Part shown: piece by piece, positions 12,302 to 23,099 of the stretch
Layout: the number at the start of each line of letters is the position of its first letter
Position numbering within the stretch: the stretch's first letter is position 1
Assembly: GCA_003508835.1 (NCBI GenBank)
Contig: PUFA01000034.1
Location: 4,614,501-4,678,500, forward strand
Direction of reading: 5' to 3'
Source of the DNA: Eonycteris spelaea
Lineage: Eukaryota; Chordata; Mammalia; Chiroptera; Pteropodidae
DNA length: 64,000 bases
Program-made: the position numbers and the translations under genes
Notes under the pieces: model-generated
The model's database searches: none
The model's input: only the letters and a program-made list of their open reading frames with translations
Told to the model about the DNA's origin: nothing

Positions 12302-12305
<4 letters not shown>
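8616..12305. other. Intergenic, mostly unassigned; candidate conserved blocks
   Basis: No exon is supported in this 3.7-kb stretch. Frames at 9354-9734, 10560-10883 and 11106-11519 overlap frames on other strands and show no recognised domain. Segments near 8930-9240, 10030-10260 and 10930-11180 carry no repeat signature. They contain homeobox/POU-like AT motifs (for example TTTAATTTGCAAATAATC near 8990) and could be regulatory. A run of nine C followed by nine A lies at 11816-11833. Confidence 0.4.

Positions 12306-12341
<36 letters not shown>
12306..12341. repeat. (GT)18 microsatellite
   Basis: A perfect GT dinucleotide run of 36 bases. Confidence 0.98.
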
Positions 12342-12343
<2 letters not shown>

Positions 12344-12689
12344 TGTAGTGTATATATACTTGAAAACACAAAAAGGGAATCCTACTGATTACTGTTTTTT
12401 TAACCTTTTTTTTTTTAATTGAACATTATTTCAGGAGGAGCATTTTCCCTTCATTAAACATTGATGGTAAAGTCTCTGTTCAGATATTTCTTTTCCGTGG
12501 AGACCAGGCCTGGCCTGTAGTTAAGAGAAGCCTCCGACACTCTGCACACCGCCTCACTTCATTTTTTTCCCAGCACTAATTACTACCAAACCTACAGATC
12601 ACACACAGACACGTGCATGCCACTAAACTACAAGCTGCGGGACGGCGAGTCCCCTCTACTTTGCTGTCACTTGTCTCCTGAGGGCCTGA

Positions 12690-12760
12690 ACTTCAGACAG
12701 GCACAGAGTGGGGCACTCACTGATTATCTGTGGAATGAATAAATGAATGAATGAATGCTA
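12690..12760 (+). repeat. L2 3' end with (AATG)n tail
   Basis: A GCACAGAGTGGGGCACTCAC block leads into TGGAATGAATAAATGAATGA. This is the typical L2 3' terminus with its short tandem TGAA tail. Confidence 0.65.
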
Positions 12761-14814
12761 CGGAATAGACTACCGAACGGCTGCTTTCTAACATCTTAAT
12801 CATACATTTGCTATTGGACTTTTAAGAGATTTCCAGATCTCACATTTGTCAGTAAAACTCCAATGATTGTCTTCGTCGGTGTCCCTGAGGACTTCCTCTG
12901 GCCAGGGCACCAGAGGTGGCCCTGAGCATCAGCGCACGTAGGTTCTTGCAGTGGAGTTATCTCCTAAGGCAGATACTCCGTGGTATCTGTCTGGTATTCC
13001 CATTGTCCAGCATAGGCTCCGGAATATATCATGAGCTCAAGAAATGTTTGGTGAATGAACCAACCAGTAGCAACTGGAACCGGAGGAGACTCTGTGCCCC
13101 CATGGGACTCAGCGCCTGTCACATAGGCCCCCAGAAGCACCAGGGCCCCGTGGCCTGGTGCCGTGCGTGCCGCGCCTGGTGTCCAGATGGTCTCCTCGCC
13201 CTCGGAGGCCTGTGGGTGGACGGCTGCCAGATGAGTCACTGTGGCCTCCGGAACCTCAGTGAGCTCAGGCAGCCTAACGAAGTGGGCTCTTTGCCCCAGG
13301 AAGCATTTTGTGGATTTCAAGGATCAGAGGGAGACCTTAGTGAAGAAATGGGATTTCATAGTCCTAACCTCAGAGGTGACAAATGTCTTCAAGAGTTTTC
13401 TGGGCTATAATTGATCATGTTTGGAGCAAGACCGCAGGAGCCTCCTGGCAGAGGCCACCTGGAGCTTCAGGAGAGGGGCGAGCCGTGGGCTGGTTGCTTG
13501 CGTGTGCGTGTCTGGTGGGAGGCCGATCCCTGAACACTGGCTGGAGACCCAGGCTGGCAAGGCCCCGGCTCGCTCCCTGCACTGGGATCCTGAGACACGG
13601 TGCAGAGGAAAGCCAGAGTCTCCCCCCACTTCCTTCACACGTGCTCTTTCGAAAGTCTCAGTCATCGGTTTTTCTCTCGCCTCGCCCACGCGTTGCTTGT
13701 CTTGGATTTGGGGTCTGTTTGAAGGGGAGTTAGTCTTGGTTTGAATGATGCAGAACCAAGCCCCTTGTTTTCCATGGGTACCATTTGTGGGTTAGAAACC
13801 AGAGGCAACCGGTAGCAAAATAGGAAAATGTGTGTCGGGAAGGCCCATCCGCTGGTGGAACTGTGGGTCAGGTTACAAGGACATCAGCACTTTTTACGAA
13901 CCAGGCAGCTCACAGGACTCATTCTCTGTAGTACGTTCGGGTTTGGGATCCTGGATGAGTTCTGGGAAGTTCTTGAGCTCTGGGAGGTCAGGCCTATGGG
14001 AAGACTCCCTTTAGGGCCATTCCTGCATGGACATGGCTGAAAATGAAGCCAACTCGCTGGCTGCTGCTGGCCCAGGGAGCCTCCCACACCACTTGTTGGC
14101 ATTCTGCCTGGCGAAGAGGTCTTCCCGTCCCAGGAAGAAAGTGGTGAGGCTGACGGCTGGCCTTTGTGTTAGCTGTTCTGATTGGGATGTAGGTATTTCA
14201 TTTTTTGCTGCTTTGGGTGCATTTTAAATCCTGAGGGACTTTGGCAAAAGTAGACAGCATCTCTCAGCTCTCAATTCACCATGTTTGGAAGACAAGAAGT
14301 GGACAGGGAGATGGGGGAGGGGGTTGCAACAAGAGCCTGTGTATCCCTTTTAGAAGATGCCGGGCTGCTCTTGGGCCCGAGTGAAGGAAGTTGATGTTTA
14401 TGGGAAGGGCCTTGCTCCTGCTGGGAGCATTTAAGCCTTTGTCAGGGTCTGATCAGGGGCTCAACTATTTACTCCATGTATGTGCGTGTGGAACCAGATG
14501 AAAGGGGCCTCTGGCAAACTGTAAGCTACACACGGCAGAGCGTCACACACTGCTAATATCTACCACCTGCTCGACTCATTTGGCAATAAATAACATCTTG
14601 TTTCTCTCTTCAGAGAGTAGTTACAAATGTCAGGTCCACGGCCCTGTTGATCCAAAAGATGCCACCCACCTGGCTCCTGAATCCTGTTGGAGACCAAATT
14701 TGGGGTTGAAGATTACCCATCAGTGCACAGACTTGACACCTTGACCCTGAAGGGAGCCCTTGCAAAGACTCTCCCTCAAGCCTGGCTCTCAAACTTGTAG
14801 CTCTAAGACAGCCA
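12761..14814. other. Intergenic, mostly unassigned
   Basis: A probable L2 3' end lies at about 12975-13065 (TTGTCCAGCATAGGCTCCGG then AAGAAATGTTTGGTGAATGA). The rest is moderately GC-rich. Frames such as 12916-13410 (+, 164 codons) and 12964-13320 (-) overlap each other and look like chance readings of CpG-poor, GC-moderate DNA. No gene is supported. Confidence 0.45.
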
Positions 14815-14990
14815 GAAGAAATACAGGATGCCTAGTCAGATCTGAATTTAGGTAAAGAATGAATATCCCTTTGGTATAGGTATGCGTTATGCAATATTTG
14901 GAAACATACTTTTACTAAAAAATTTATTAGTTATCTGAAATTCAGATTGAACTGGGCCTCCTCTACTTTTATTTGTTAGGTCTGTCTCTG
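14815..14990. mobile_element. MER53-like palindromic DNA transposon
   Basis: The two halves are inverted repeats of one another. The left arm has ATACAGGATGCCTAGTCAGA with GAATTTAGGTAAAGAATG. The right arm has ACTAAAAAATTTATTAGTTA with TCTGAAATTCAGATTGAACT then GGGCCTCCTCTACTTTTATT. The centre is GCAATATTTGG. This matches my memory of MER53. It is non-autonomous and has no coding capacity. Confidence 0.7.
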
Positions 14991-14994
14991 AAGG

Positions 14995-15150
14995 CTCAAC
15001 ACTGAAATCACCTGAAAGACGAGAAAATACTGATATCTGAGTCCCACCCAAAAAAATTTAAGTTGGTTTTGATTGGACCTGAACATTAGTAATTTTAACA
15101 GTTTCTCTACTGATTTGAATGTGCATAAAGGTTTGACAGCCATGAGGCTA
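14995..15150 (+). mobile_element. MER5A-like hAT DNA transposon
   Basis: An ACTGAAATCACCTG block, then a GATATCTGAGTCCCACCC block, then TTGAATGTGCATAAAGGTTT follow the usual order of a MER5-type element. It directly abuts the MER53-like copy. Confidence 0.65.
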
Positions 15151-16084
15151 AAATGGTGACTTCTAAATTGTCCTCGCCTTTGCAAAGCTTCACGTGCTGT
15201 TTCATCTTAATGGTCTGGAGCACTTTAATGACCTGCTTCTATTAATCTGACCCCGTGGGCTCGTCAACAACCCCGAGCCTGTTTTCTCAGCTGTAGATGA
15301 GGGCATGGAACCAGGTTAATGCCTGACCTCAACATTATCCATTAATGGTCCTTACGCGCAGAGAAGTGTGGTTTCGGTCCCAAAGGGTCAGTCTAAAGCA
15401 GTCGGCCACAAGCAAGAACACGTTTTCGAGCTCTCATGGTTGAATCTCAAAAATTCCTGTGAATTTCGTGCTTTTCCTTATTATGGTGCCTGTGTGTGTC
15501 TTAGTATAAGAATGAGGAATTGCTTTTTCCTTTACACTGTTTATATAAAATTGACAACAAAAGAAGATGAACTCTGTTTACTCCACAGTGTCACGGGCTT
15601 CTTGGTTCACCAGCGAGGTCTCGTGTAGGAAGCGCACCCTGGACGGAGAACCACAGAGAAGCTGTGGCCCCGTGCACTACGGAGCTCGGCTGGATGATTT
15701 CATTCTGAGGCACAGTTCACTACCTGTCCTCGCCTGAAGCAATACGGAGCTTAGTGTTAGGCCCAGGTGAGCTCGCTAATCAGCCAAGGCTCCTTCTGGC
15801 TCGGTAACAGAGTTGATGAATCAGGGCAGGATTAAAAATGGCCCCACACTTAGAGATGTCCGAGTCTACACCTATAAGAGACAAGGCAGATGAATCGTGG
15901 CATTTCACCTATGGAATTTCGTGTGAGTCGTAAAAAGGTGTGACCTTTTTGAATGGAAGTTTGCTCATTCTCTATCGCAAGTGAAGAAAGCAGATTGTAG
16001 AAGAATGTAGCCCGAAATTCAGTTAAAGAGATGGGCCTGAGTAGGCTGGGGATGGAGGGAGACTATTGCGTTTTCTCAGCCCAA
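15151..16084. other. Intergenic, unassigned
   Basis: No gene or clear repeat is recognised. The 15368-15628 frame is unsupported. Confidence 0.5.
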
Positions 16085-16250
16085 ATTTCCGAGACTCATT
16101 GAAGCACCATCTGCATCACCTGAGTGCTGTTTGAAACGCAGAAGTTCAGCTCTGACCCCAGACCTCCCAGTTGGAATCTGTTATTTATCAAGATTTTGGG
16201 ATATTTCAAATGAATATTCAAGTTGAGAAGCACTGGGTTGATAAAAGTAT
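16085..16250 (+). mobile_element. MER5A-like hAT DNA transposon
   Basis: CACCATCTGCATCACCTGAG, AAACGCAGAAGTTCAGCTCT, CCCCAGACCTCCCAGTTGGA and TTGAGAAGCACTGG follow the MER5A order in + orientation. Confidence 0.8.
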
Positions 16251-18017
16251 GAAAACAACTATGCATGCTTTTGGGCTACATGAATGAAATTTAAGAAAGT
16301 TGAAACTGTGTTTGTAAGCTTAATTATTTACAGGTTTGCTGTAATGGTCACTTTAGTCCAAGCAAGTCTTTACCACTGGTGCTACTTCTCTGCAGAGAAC
16401 CAGGAAGCAGGTTGGACCTGACCGAGCCAGCAGCACACACTCAGGGGCCAGCAGTTTCTCTGGTCCCCGTCGGCCCCAGTTCTCATACCATCCTGTGTCT
16501 GCACGTCCCTCCCCTCTGCCCCACAGAATCGGGACTGATCGGAACTGCAGACGTGTGTGTGTCTCTCTGGCCTGCTAGCACTCAGCTACTGGCTCGGAGA
16601 ACCGTCAGCCCTCCACGAGCTGACCATATCTGCGAAGTGGTCGAAAAGCTGTGTAGAGTTTGGTCTGGTGAGTTAGGAAACTGGCTGGACCAGGGAAATG
16701 CTCTGCTTTCTGGAGTTGGAAATAACATTGAACAGATCCCTTCTTCTGGCTGTTTCTAAAACCGTCTGTCAGAGCCTGCGCGGTGCCTTGGGAGAGTTTT
16801 CAGTGGAGGATGCAGCAAGGCTCTGTGGGTTTTGCTAACAGCATGAAAAGTTCTCAAACTTGCAGAGCAGCACCAGTCCCATTGGACTTTCTCCCTGGGC
16901 ATTTCAACGTCCTGTGAGCCTTCCTATGGGAGAGGCAGAGCGTGCTGGAGAGAGGGCCACGATGTGGGAGCAGAAAGTCTGTGAGCCTGAAATTCCGGTA
17001 GGAACGTCACTTTTAGAGAGAGAAGAGGGTCTCCAAACAGAATCATGGACTATGACACAAGACGGCCAGGGCTCTATCCTTTGAATGCCCCTGAAAGCCA
17101 ACTCCCGTGCAGTGCCCCACCCTAGTGAGAAATGATCCAAAGGGAGGTGATGAGGTTTAATGAAGCATAACGGGCTCGTGGGGTTAAAGAGAGCCCGGGT
17201 CTAATTAGCAGGAGGAAGGATAAAATCATTGCCTCCACTGCGAGAGAGACGGTGGCCCTGGATGACCCAGCCGGCTGTTCCTGCTGGTCTGACAAAGATG
17301 AATGGGAGGACAAGTTCTGCTTTTGATGAGACCCAATGAGGTGATGTCTGCATTTTACTGAAGGTCGTTCCCAAACACTTCGCCCTTGCCAGAAACCAAT
17401 GTGTAAACACAACCACAGAAGAAACACAGATCTTAAGAATCATCAGTCTGTTGATGCCTGGAAAACTGAACGGACCCCCCCCCATGGAGAGCTAATACTC
17501 TCCCCGATTCTGCAGTGTTTATTTTTACCCCATGGTGGCGGATTTGAATGTTCTTCGTTTAAACCCAAATGCTCTTTTACTATCCAAAAAGTTGTTTCAC
17601 CTCCCCACTGCCCCCAACAAAGTCAATATCTGTCGTCTCCGGTGTATTGCCGGGGAAGGAGCCATGCCTCCCAAAGCACGAAAAGGAGACGAATGCAGGT
17701 CATCTTGCCATTGTGCGACTCCAGGTTTTACGCAGAGAAAGGGCACGCCGAAATGGGGAAGGTGTCGTTGGGAACATCTTCAAGCTCTTCCCCCCATGAG
17801 CACCTGATGGGGTTCTGTCATGGCACCGAGTTCTTGGGCTAAGTCAGGAAGAGACTGAAAATGTCCTAAGTTCTGTCATCATCTGTTACAGTCTGTTCCC
17901 CGGACTCCACATCCATGCACAAGCTGTCCCCTCACCCCGGGAACACACTGCTCCTTCCCCTTTGTGACTTCCTCTGTCTGAAAGGTTTGCATTATCCCCA
18001 AAGTACTGATCTCAGCC
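16251..18017. other. Intergenic, unassigned
   Basis: Frames at 16379-16759, 17399-17842 and neighbours overlap each other on both strands. None has a recognised domain or splice context. A run of nine C lies at 17475-17483. Confidence 0.45.
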
Positions 18018-18036
18018 GGGGGGGGGGGGGGGGGGG
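18018..18036. repeat. (G)19 homopolymer
   Basis: Nineteen consecutive G, an unusually long G run for mammalian DNA. It could be real (a quadruplex-prone tract) or have a mis-estimated length. A complementary C11 run lies at 18411-18421. Confidence 0.95.
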
Positions 18037-18309
18037 TCATGTTTAAAGAAACAGTCGCGCATCAGAAAACAAAATCACGAGAGACCATTTTAATCTTTGC
18101 TACAGGCTGTTAACAAAAATAACTGAAGCCGACTGTGATGGGGGTGGGGTGGAGGCAAAGAAATAGCAATATTTCTTTAAAATCTCCTCTTGGTACTTTT
18201 GTCCCTTTTAGTAGCTCTTGTTGAATTTCATCTCTTCCCTCTCAACCTCAGCTCCCAGTAGAAACATTCCCCAAACTCGGCCTGATAACCCCTTGAATTT
18301 GTAGTTTCA

Positions 18310-18530
18310 CAGTTCCCAGGCTGGGAAACCAGCCAGCCTGCCTGGGTTCGGATTTCCACTTTCCCTTTGAAAGTTATGCGTTCCTAAGTTACTTAGTTTC
18401 CTCCTCCCTTCCCCCCCCCCCATGTCTATAACAAGGGGACAAAGTTGCAACCAGTTAATCTATGTAAAGTACTTAGAACTCTGCCTGGTGGCGAGGTGTG
18501 GCTTACTACTACTACTATGATTATGCATTT
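18310..18530 (+). repeat. MIR SINE, sense
   Basis: AGCCTGCCTGGGTTCGGATT, CTAAGTTACTTAGTTTCCTC, ATGTAAAGTACTTAGAACTC and TGCCTGGTGGCGAG follow the MIR consensus order. A C11 run (18411-18421) sits inside it where the consensus has a short C tract. Confidence 0.85.
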
Positions 18531-18759
18531 GACCTCCCCACGATCTACTCCCTCCATCATCTAGTAGTGCCATCTCTTTCCAAAGTAAAATTCCCTCGGC
18601 CACTCTATCTTCCCATTTTTCACCTTCACAATACGCTAAGACCTTCTACTAAAGCAGAGCTGGGGATGAGGAGCGAGAGAGGCAGCGAACCCTCGTGTAG
18701 CAGTACCTTTTCTCTAAAAGATCTCCGTGTGAAACTTCTGTTCATCCTTTAAAGCCCGG

Positions 18760-19015
18760 GCATCGCCTTCTCTGTGACCTCTTCCAGCCTTCCAGAGAGA
18801 GCTCCTCCTCCCCTTTCCTGAATCTCATCTGTACCTCTTTCTGCTACTGCACACATCACCCAGAGTCTACATTATTTCCTTGTCTTTCTCTCTGCGCCAT
18901 TAAACTGTGAACTCCTTTGTGGGGAGGGAATACGTCATATCTGTCTTGCTATCATGAATGCAGTATTTGGTACACAGAAGCAGCTGTATAAAGTTGGTTG
19001 AACAGAATTGAATGA
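18760..19015 (+). repeat. L2 3' end, sense
   Basis: CATTAAACTGTGAACTCCTT, a GGGAATACGTCATATCTGTC segment, and GTTGGTTGAACAGAATTGAA resemble the end of L2 (the TAAACTGTGAGCTCC ... GTCTTG ... TGAATGAA pattern). Confidence 0.75.
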
Positions 19016-20529
19016 GGCCCTTCATTGCTTGGGGAGAGGGAGGGTAGAAGTGTTAGGAACTTTGAGAAGCTGTAGAGGATGGAGTCAAGGACGATATGGG
19101 GTTGTTTGCCACCAGTTCAGAGGTGCGGGTTACATGGAATTGCTTCACACTTGGAATAGAGACGTTTCAGCCTGCAGCAATTATGCTGTGAAGGGCTCCT
19201 CTCCCTGCACAAGAGATGAACGAGTGCTATTGACAGTAAATATGATAATTATCTAATGACATTCTAAGTGTGTGATGCACTTGGCTCAGTGCCTGCGACA
19301 ACCTGGAAACCATTTTTCATTTATTTTTTGAAATGAATCTGACTCATCTAAAAATAAGCCCAAACCAGTCACCACCAACAAAAACCATAAGTTGGACAAG
19401 CATTCAGTCTCCTCTACCCCCCTTGAGATTGTGTATATGGAAGTTTCTCATCCTATATACAGGCAGAAATGTCCCCCTCTGACTGAATTTGCCTTTTAAG
19501 AAGACCGGAACTAGAGGGAAACCCTGGCTGTTAGAGAGCTAAGCTTTTAATTAAAACAAACCAGATACAACCTGATGTAAGAGCTACACTTGAGTTCTCT
19601 CACCAATCTTATGTTGGCAGAAGGCAATGCCCAGAAAGCAGGCACACTGGAGGTGGTGACAGCCAGTGGGCCAGGGGAGCACGGCCTGTCCTTTCCACGT
19701 CAGGCCCAGGACAAGGGAAGTACCTTAGGTACGTAGGAGAGGACTCCTGCTAACAAAGGCTATGAGCCCAGATCCTGCCCATGCACAGGGACCATCTAGT
19801 CATGGAGTCTTATGGGGAGACAGGAAAGGAAGCTCCTTGGAGGAGAGTGAAGCCACAGTTCTCATGGACTCGAGTGTGCAAGGTGTGACATTCTTCTCAG
19901 TACTTGGGTACAAAAATACTGCGTTCATTTTTCTGAATCAAATTTAGCTTGTTTTAGATCTCGGTCTTCTCTGCGAATAATGTACAAAAAGCCAAGGCTC
20001 ACACAATCCTGAGACCCTGAGGAAGAGCCTGGGGTCTCTGGTGGCCTCCGAGCTAGTCAAAAAGAGGCCAAAAGTCCATCAGAAGATGGAGTAAAGGGGA
20101 GACCAGGCGATTTTCCCAAAGTCTCACGGCAGCTACGAGGCAAGGCCATGACAGGCACACGGCACTTCTAACCCTTATGCCCCCCTCACGTGCCAGGGCC
20201 ATTCAGCAGGATAGCAGTTCTCAGCAAGGCTCCAGGGGAGAAGTCACCAAGTGCCCATGCAGCAGTTATGCAGGGCGGCATCAGTCTCATGGCCCTAGGG
20301 AAGGTTGTAAAAGCTGAAGTGAAAGGGCTTCCCATCTCCAGATCTCATGCTCAGAGTTCAGAAACCAAACAGGAAGTGAAACCACAGGACCATCTTTAAG
20401 TGAAAAAATAAAGAAATCAGGAAGCCGGGAGGAGGAAGCATTGACATGAACCCCGATCTGGGCACTGACGACAGTTATGAGGGCCATGACATGACAGCGA
20501 TGGGACGTCTTAGTCATAATAAGAACCGA
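19016..20529. other. Intergenic, unassigned
   Basis: No gene is supported. The AGAAGATGGAGTAAAGGGGA ... CCCAAAGTCTCACGGCAGCT stretch near 20085-20140 is a possible MIR remnant in antisense. Confidence 0.45.
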
Positions 20530-20660
20530 AAGGTTATTTCAGCATGTGTTTATTGAATGGCTCCTCTGTGCAAGTCCCATGCAAGATGCTGGAGATATAA
20601 AGATTAATTAGATCTCAAGTTCACTGCCTAGTCCAGTGACTCTCTCTGACATGCCTAGTA
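20530..20660 (-). repeat. L2-like fragment, antisense
   Basis: TGTTTATTGAATGGCTCCTC, TGTGCAAGTCCCATGCAAGA and a TGCTGGAGATATAAAGATTA block match the reverse complement of the L2 end. Confidence 0.6.
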
Positions 20661-21410
20661 CCTTCAGGGAAGCAGATGCAACACAGGCATCAGTACAAGG
20701 CAAAGAAGCTTTAGAAGCAGAGTGATTTCATAGCTCAAGGGGTCAGTAAAGTGTCGCTGACGTGTTGGCAGTCCTTTGAAATTAAAATAAAATCTACTCC
20801 ATGATTAGAGGACAGCCAACGAGTTCTCCAAATTTCTGTCAATTTCCAGAATCTTATGGGCTCATGGTCCTCATGACTCTGAGAATCTGACAGATGTCAG
20901 ACTCACAAGATGACATAAGTCTCACTTTTCCCAGCTTTTTCTTTCCTCTGCTCCACTCTGAGCAGATATGGAACCCATCCTTTTTCAACAAAAATGCTGC
21001 ACACAAGCTGGGGTCATATTGAAAAGCAGTGGTATGCAGATGGGCACTAAAATAGCAGTGGGTCCCCACCAGTCAGAATCAACAGGAGGAGCCACAATCT
21101 CATGTGGCTTCTGGTACATGTCAGATGCAAATCAACTCTTCACACAAGGCAAATGAAGGTGTAACTGACTTTAAGGAAGGTACGTGGACACAGGTTTTAC
21201 ATTTAAATGATTCATAATGGAATATTACATGGTCCTGTCTTTCAACGACTTTCAGCCATCTCATCGTGGACATTCCTTGCTGGCCATCTTTCTCAGAAGT
21301 TCCTGACCTTTCTCCATTTTACTTGATCATCTTTCCCGAAGATCCTCTTAACCAATTCATGTCTGCTTTAAAAAAAATTAATTTAAATGAGGTGCTATTT
21401 CTATACAATG
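20661..21410. other. Intergenic, unassigned
   Basis: No gene or clear repeat is recognised in this stretch. Confidence 0.4.
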
Positions 21411-21470
21411 CAATACAATACAATACAATACAATACAATACAATACAATACAATACAATACAATACAATA
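21411..21470. repeat. (CAATA)12 pentanucleotide array
   Basis: Twelve perfect tandem CAATA units, preceded by a degenerate CAATG unit at 21406. The perfection suggests recent expansion. It sits just before the 3' end of an antisense L1, so it may have grown from a decayed L1 tail. The frame across it encodes a YNTIQ-type repeat and is not a gene. Confidence 0.98.
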
Positions 21471-21479
21471 CATAACTCA

Positions 21480-22260
21480 TTTTAAGGTAACCGTTTGATG
21501 AGTTTTGACAAAAACATGAACCTGTTTAACCAACACAATCAAGCTATAGAACACAGCTATGGCCTGAAGTTTCCTTATGCCCTTCTGCAGCCAGTTATGT
21601 CTCTGCCTCTGTCTCTAGGCAACCACTGATCTGCGTTAGGCCATTCTAGCTTGGATCTATTTTTCTATATTGTGCAAATGGAATCATACAGGATGTATGC
21701 TTTTGTGCCTGTGAATGTATTCGTGAGATTTAACCATGCTGTTCCTTTTTATTACTTAGGAATAGCCCACTGAACAAATATACTATGATTTGTTTATCCA
21801 TTCACCAACAAATGGATGTTTGAGTCTTTCCCCGTTTTGACTATTACAAAAGATGCTATGCACACATGTATACCAGTCTGTGTGGAAGTAACGCTTTTAT
21901 TTCTCTTGAGCGAATCTCCAGAAGGGGAATGGTTGAGTTGTATGGTGAGTGTGTACTTAACTTTTATGAGAAACTGCCAAACTGTTTGCAAAAGAAGTTG
22001 GGACAATTTTACATTTCTAACAAGGGAATGCGTGGGAGTTTAGGATGCCCTATATCTTCACCAAAATTTCCTATTGCCGGTCTTTTCTTTGTAGCCACTC
22101 TACGGGGTATGCAACGGGAATATCTCATTATTTATTTTAATTTGACTAATGATGCTGAGTATCTTTTCCTGTGTTTCTTGGTCATTTGCATTATACTCTT
22201 GTGAAATGTTTGATCAAATGTTTGTCCATTTGAAAACTGAGTTGCTTATCTTTTGTTATA
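21480..22260 (-). mobile_element. Old L1M, 3' part, antisense
   Basis: In reverse complement this is an old L1 3' end. Landmarks read left to right: TGATGAGTTTTGACAAAAAC, GAATCATACAGGATGTATGC, TTTGTTTATCCATTCACCAA, GAGAAACTGCCAAACTGTTT, and ACTAATGATGCTGAGTATCT. The same element appears to resume at about 24695 after an inserted block. Many stops are present and it is inactive. The open frames at 21794-22204 are its shadows. Confidence 0.85.
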
Positions 22261-22774
22261 TTTTAAGTGTGTTCAATTGCACTTTATTTTAAAAATGCAC
22301 AGATATTAATTCTTAATAAAAAATTTGAAACGTGGAGTTACAATCATGTGGTCTCATGTGTAGATTTTACTATAATGTGTTCTGACTAATTTCTTCATTT
22401 TCTAAGAGTATATAAATGCAAAAATGCAATACTATGTTTCACTTTCTCCTCCTAGTTCAAGAATTTGCGGTAGTATGAACTCAGCTTTTTCACTTTTCCC
22501 ATTTAATTTAAAAACTTTTTTTTCTGTTTCCAGTTCAAAACTATCCAACCTGAATGTGCGAAATCATTCTACCTTATTTTTCTCTTTTATTTATTAAATT
22601 TCTTTAAATGACATTTTTTCTATGACAGTTTTAATTAACAAAACATGATACAAATCGCATATTTCCTATGGTAACTGTTTAAAAATAATGACCAAGGGAG
22701 AAAAACTGGAGGGAAAAGCAAAATATACTAATGGTTTCATTTGAAAAGTTAGATTACTATTATCTTCCTTTTTA
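22261..22774. other. AT-rich unassigned segment inside the L1 nest
   Basis: About 0.5 kb lies between the interrupted L1M and the next L1 piece. I recognise no family. It may be diverged L1 sequence or an older insertion. It contains no open frame of note. Confidence 0.4.
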
Positions 22775-23000
22775 AAGTTTTAAAAAAATTTTATTTTATT
22801 ATTAGTTTCAAGTATACAGTACATTGGTTAGACATTTACATAGTTTATAAACGATCCCCCTGACTGCTCTTTCTCTCCTCTGGCTCTCCACACAGCCATT
22901 ACATTACTGCTGACTGCGTTCTCTGCGCTGGGTTCCCTATCCTGTGACCATCTACCAACTACTAATTATTCCTTCTTTAACCCTTCACCCTTAGTTTTTC
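22775..23000 (-). mobile_element. Younger L1 3' end fragment, antisense
   Basis: It starts with an AT-rich TTTTATTTTATTATTAG tail, then TTTCAAGTATACAGTACATT, GGTTAGACATTTACATAG and GATCCCCCTGACTGCTC. This resembles the 3' end of the L1 families seen at 23.1 and 50.7 kb, but it is a different variant and is truncated after about 200 bases. Confidence 0.7.
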
Positions 23001-23099
23001 AATTTTCCTGAAATGGGTTCATATTACCTAAAAAGTTTTAAACGCATTCATATAATTTTCTGGTTTTAATAAATCTTGTTTTAATGCAAGATTTTAAAA
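23001..23099. other. Short AT-rich spacer in L1 nest
   Basis: AT-rich link between two antisense L1 pieces. The AAACATTTAAAATATTTTTT at about 23098-23117 probably includes the tail of the next L1. Confidence 0.4.

Noticed and set aside
12916..13410. 164-codon + strand open frame
   Set aside because: A 118-codon - strand frame covers the same DNA, part of it is a probable L2 end, and no domain is visible.
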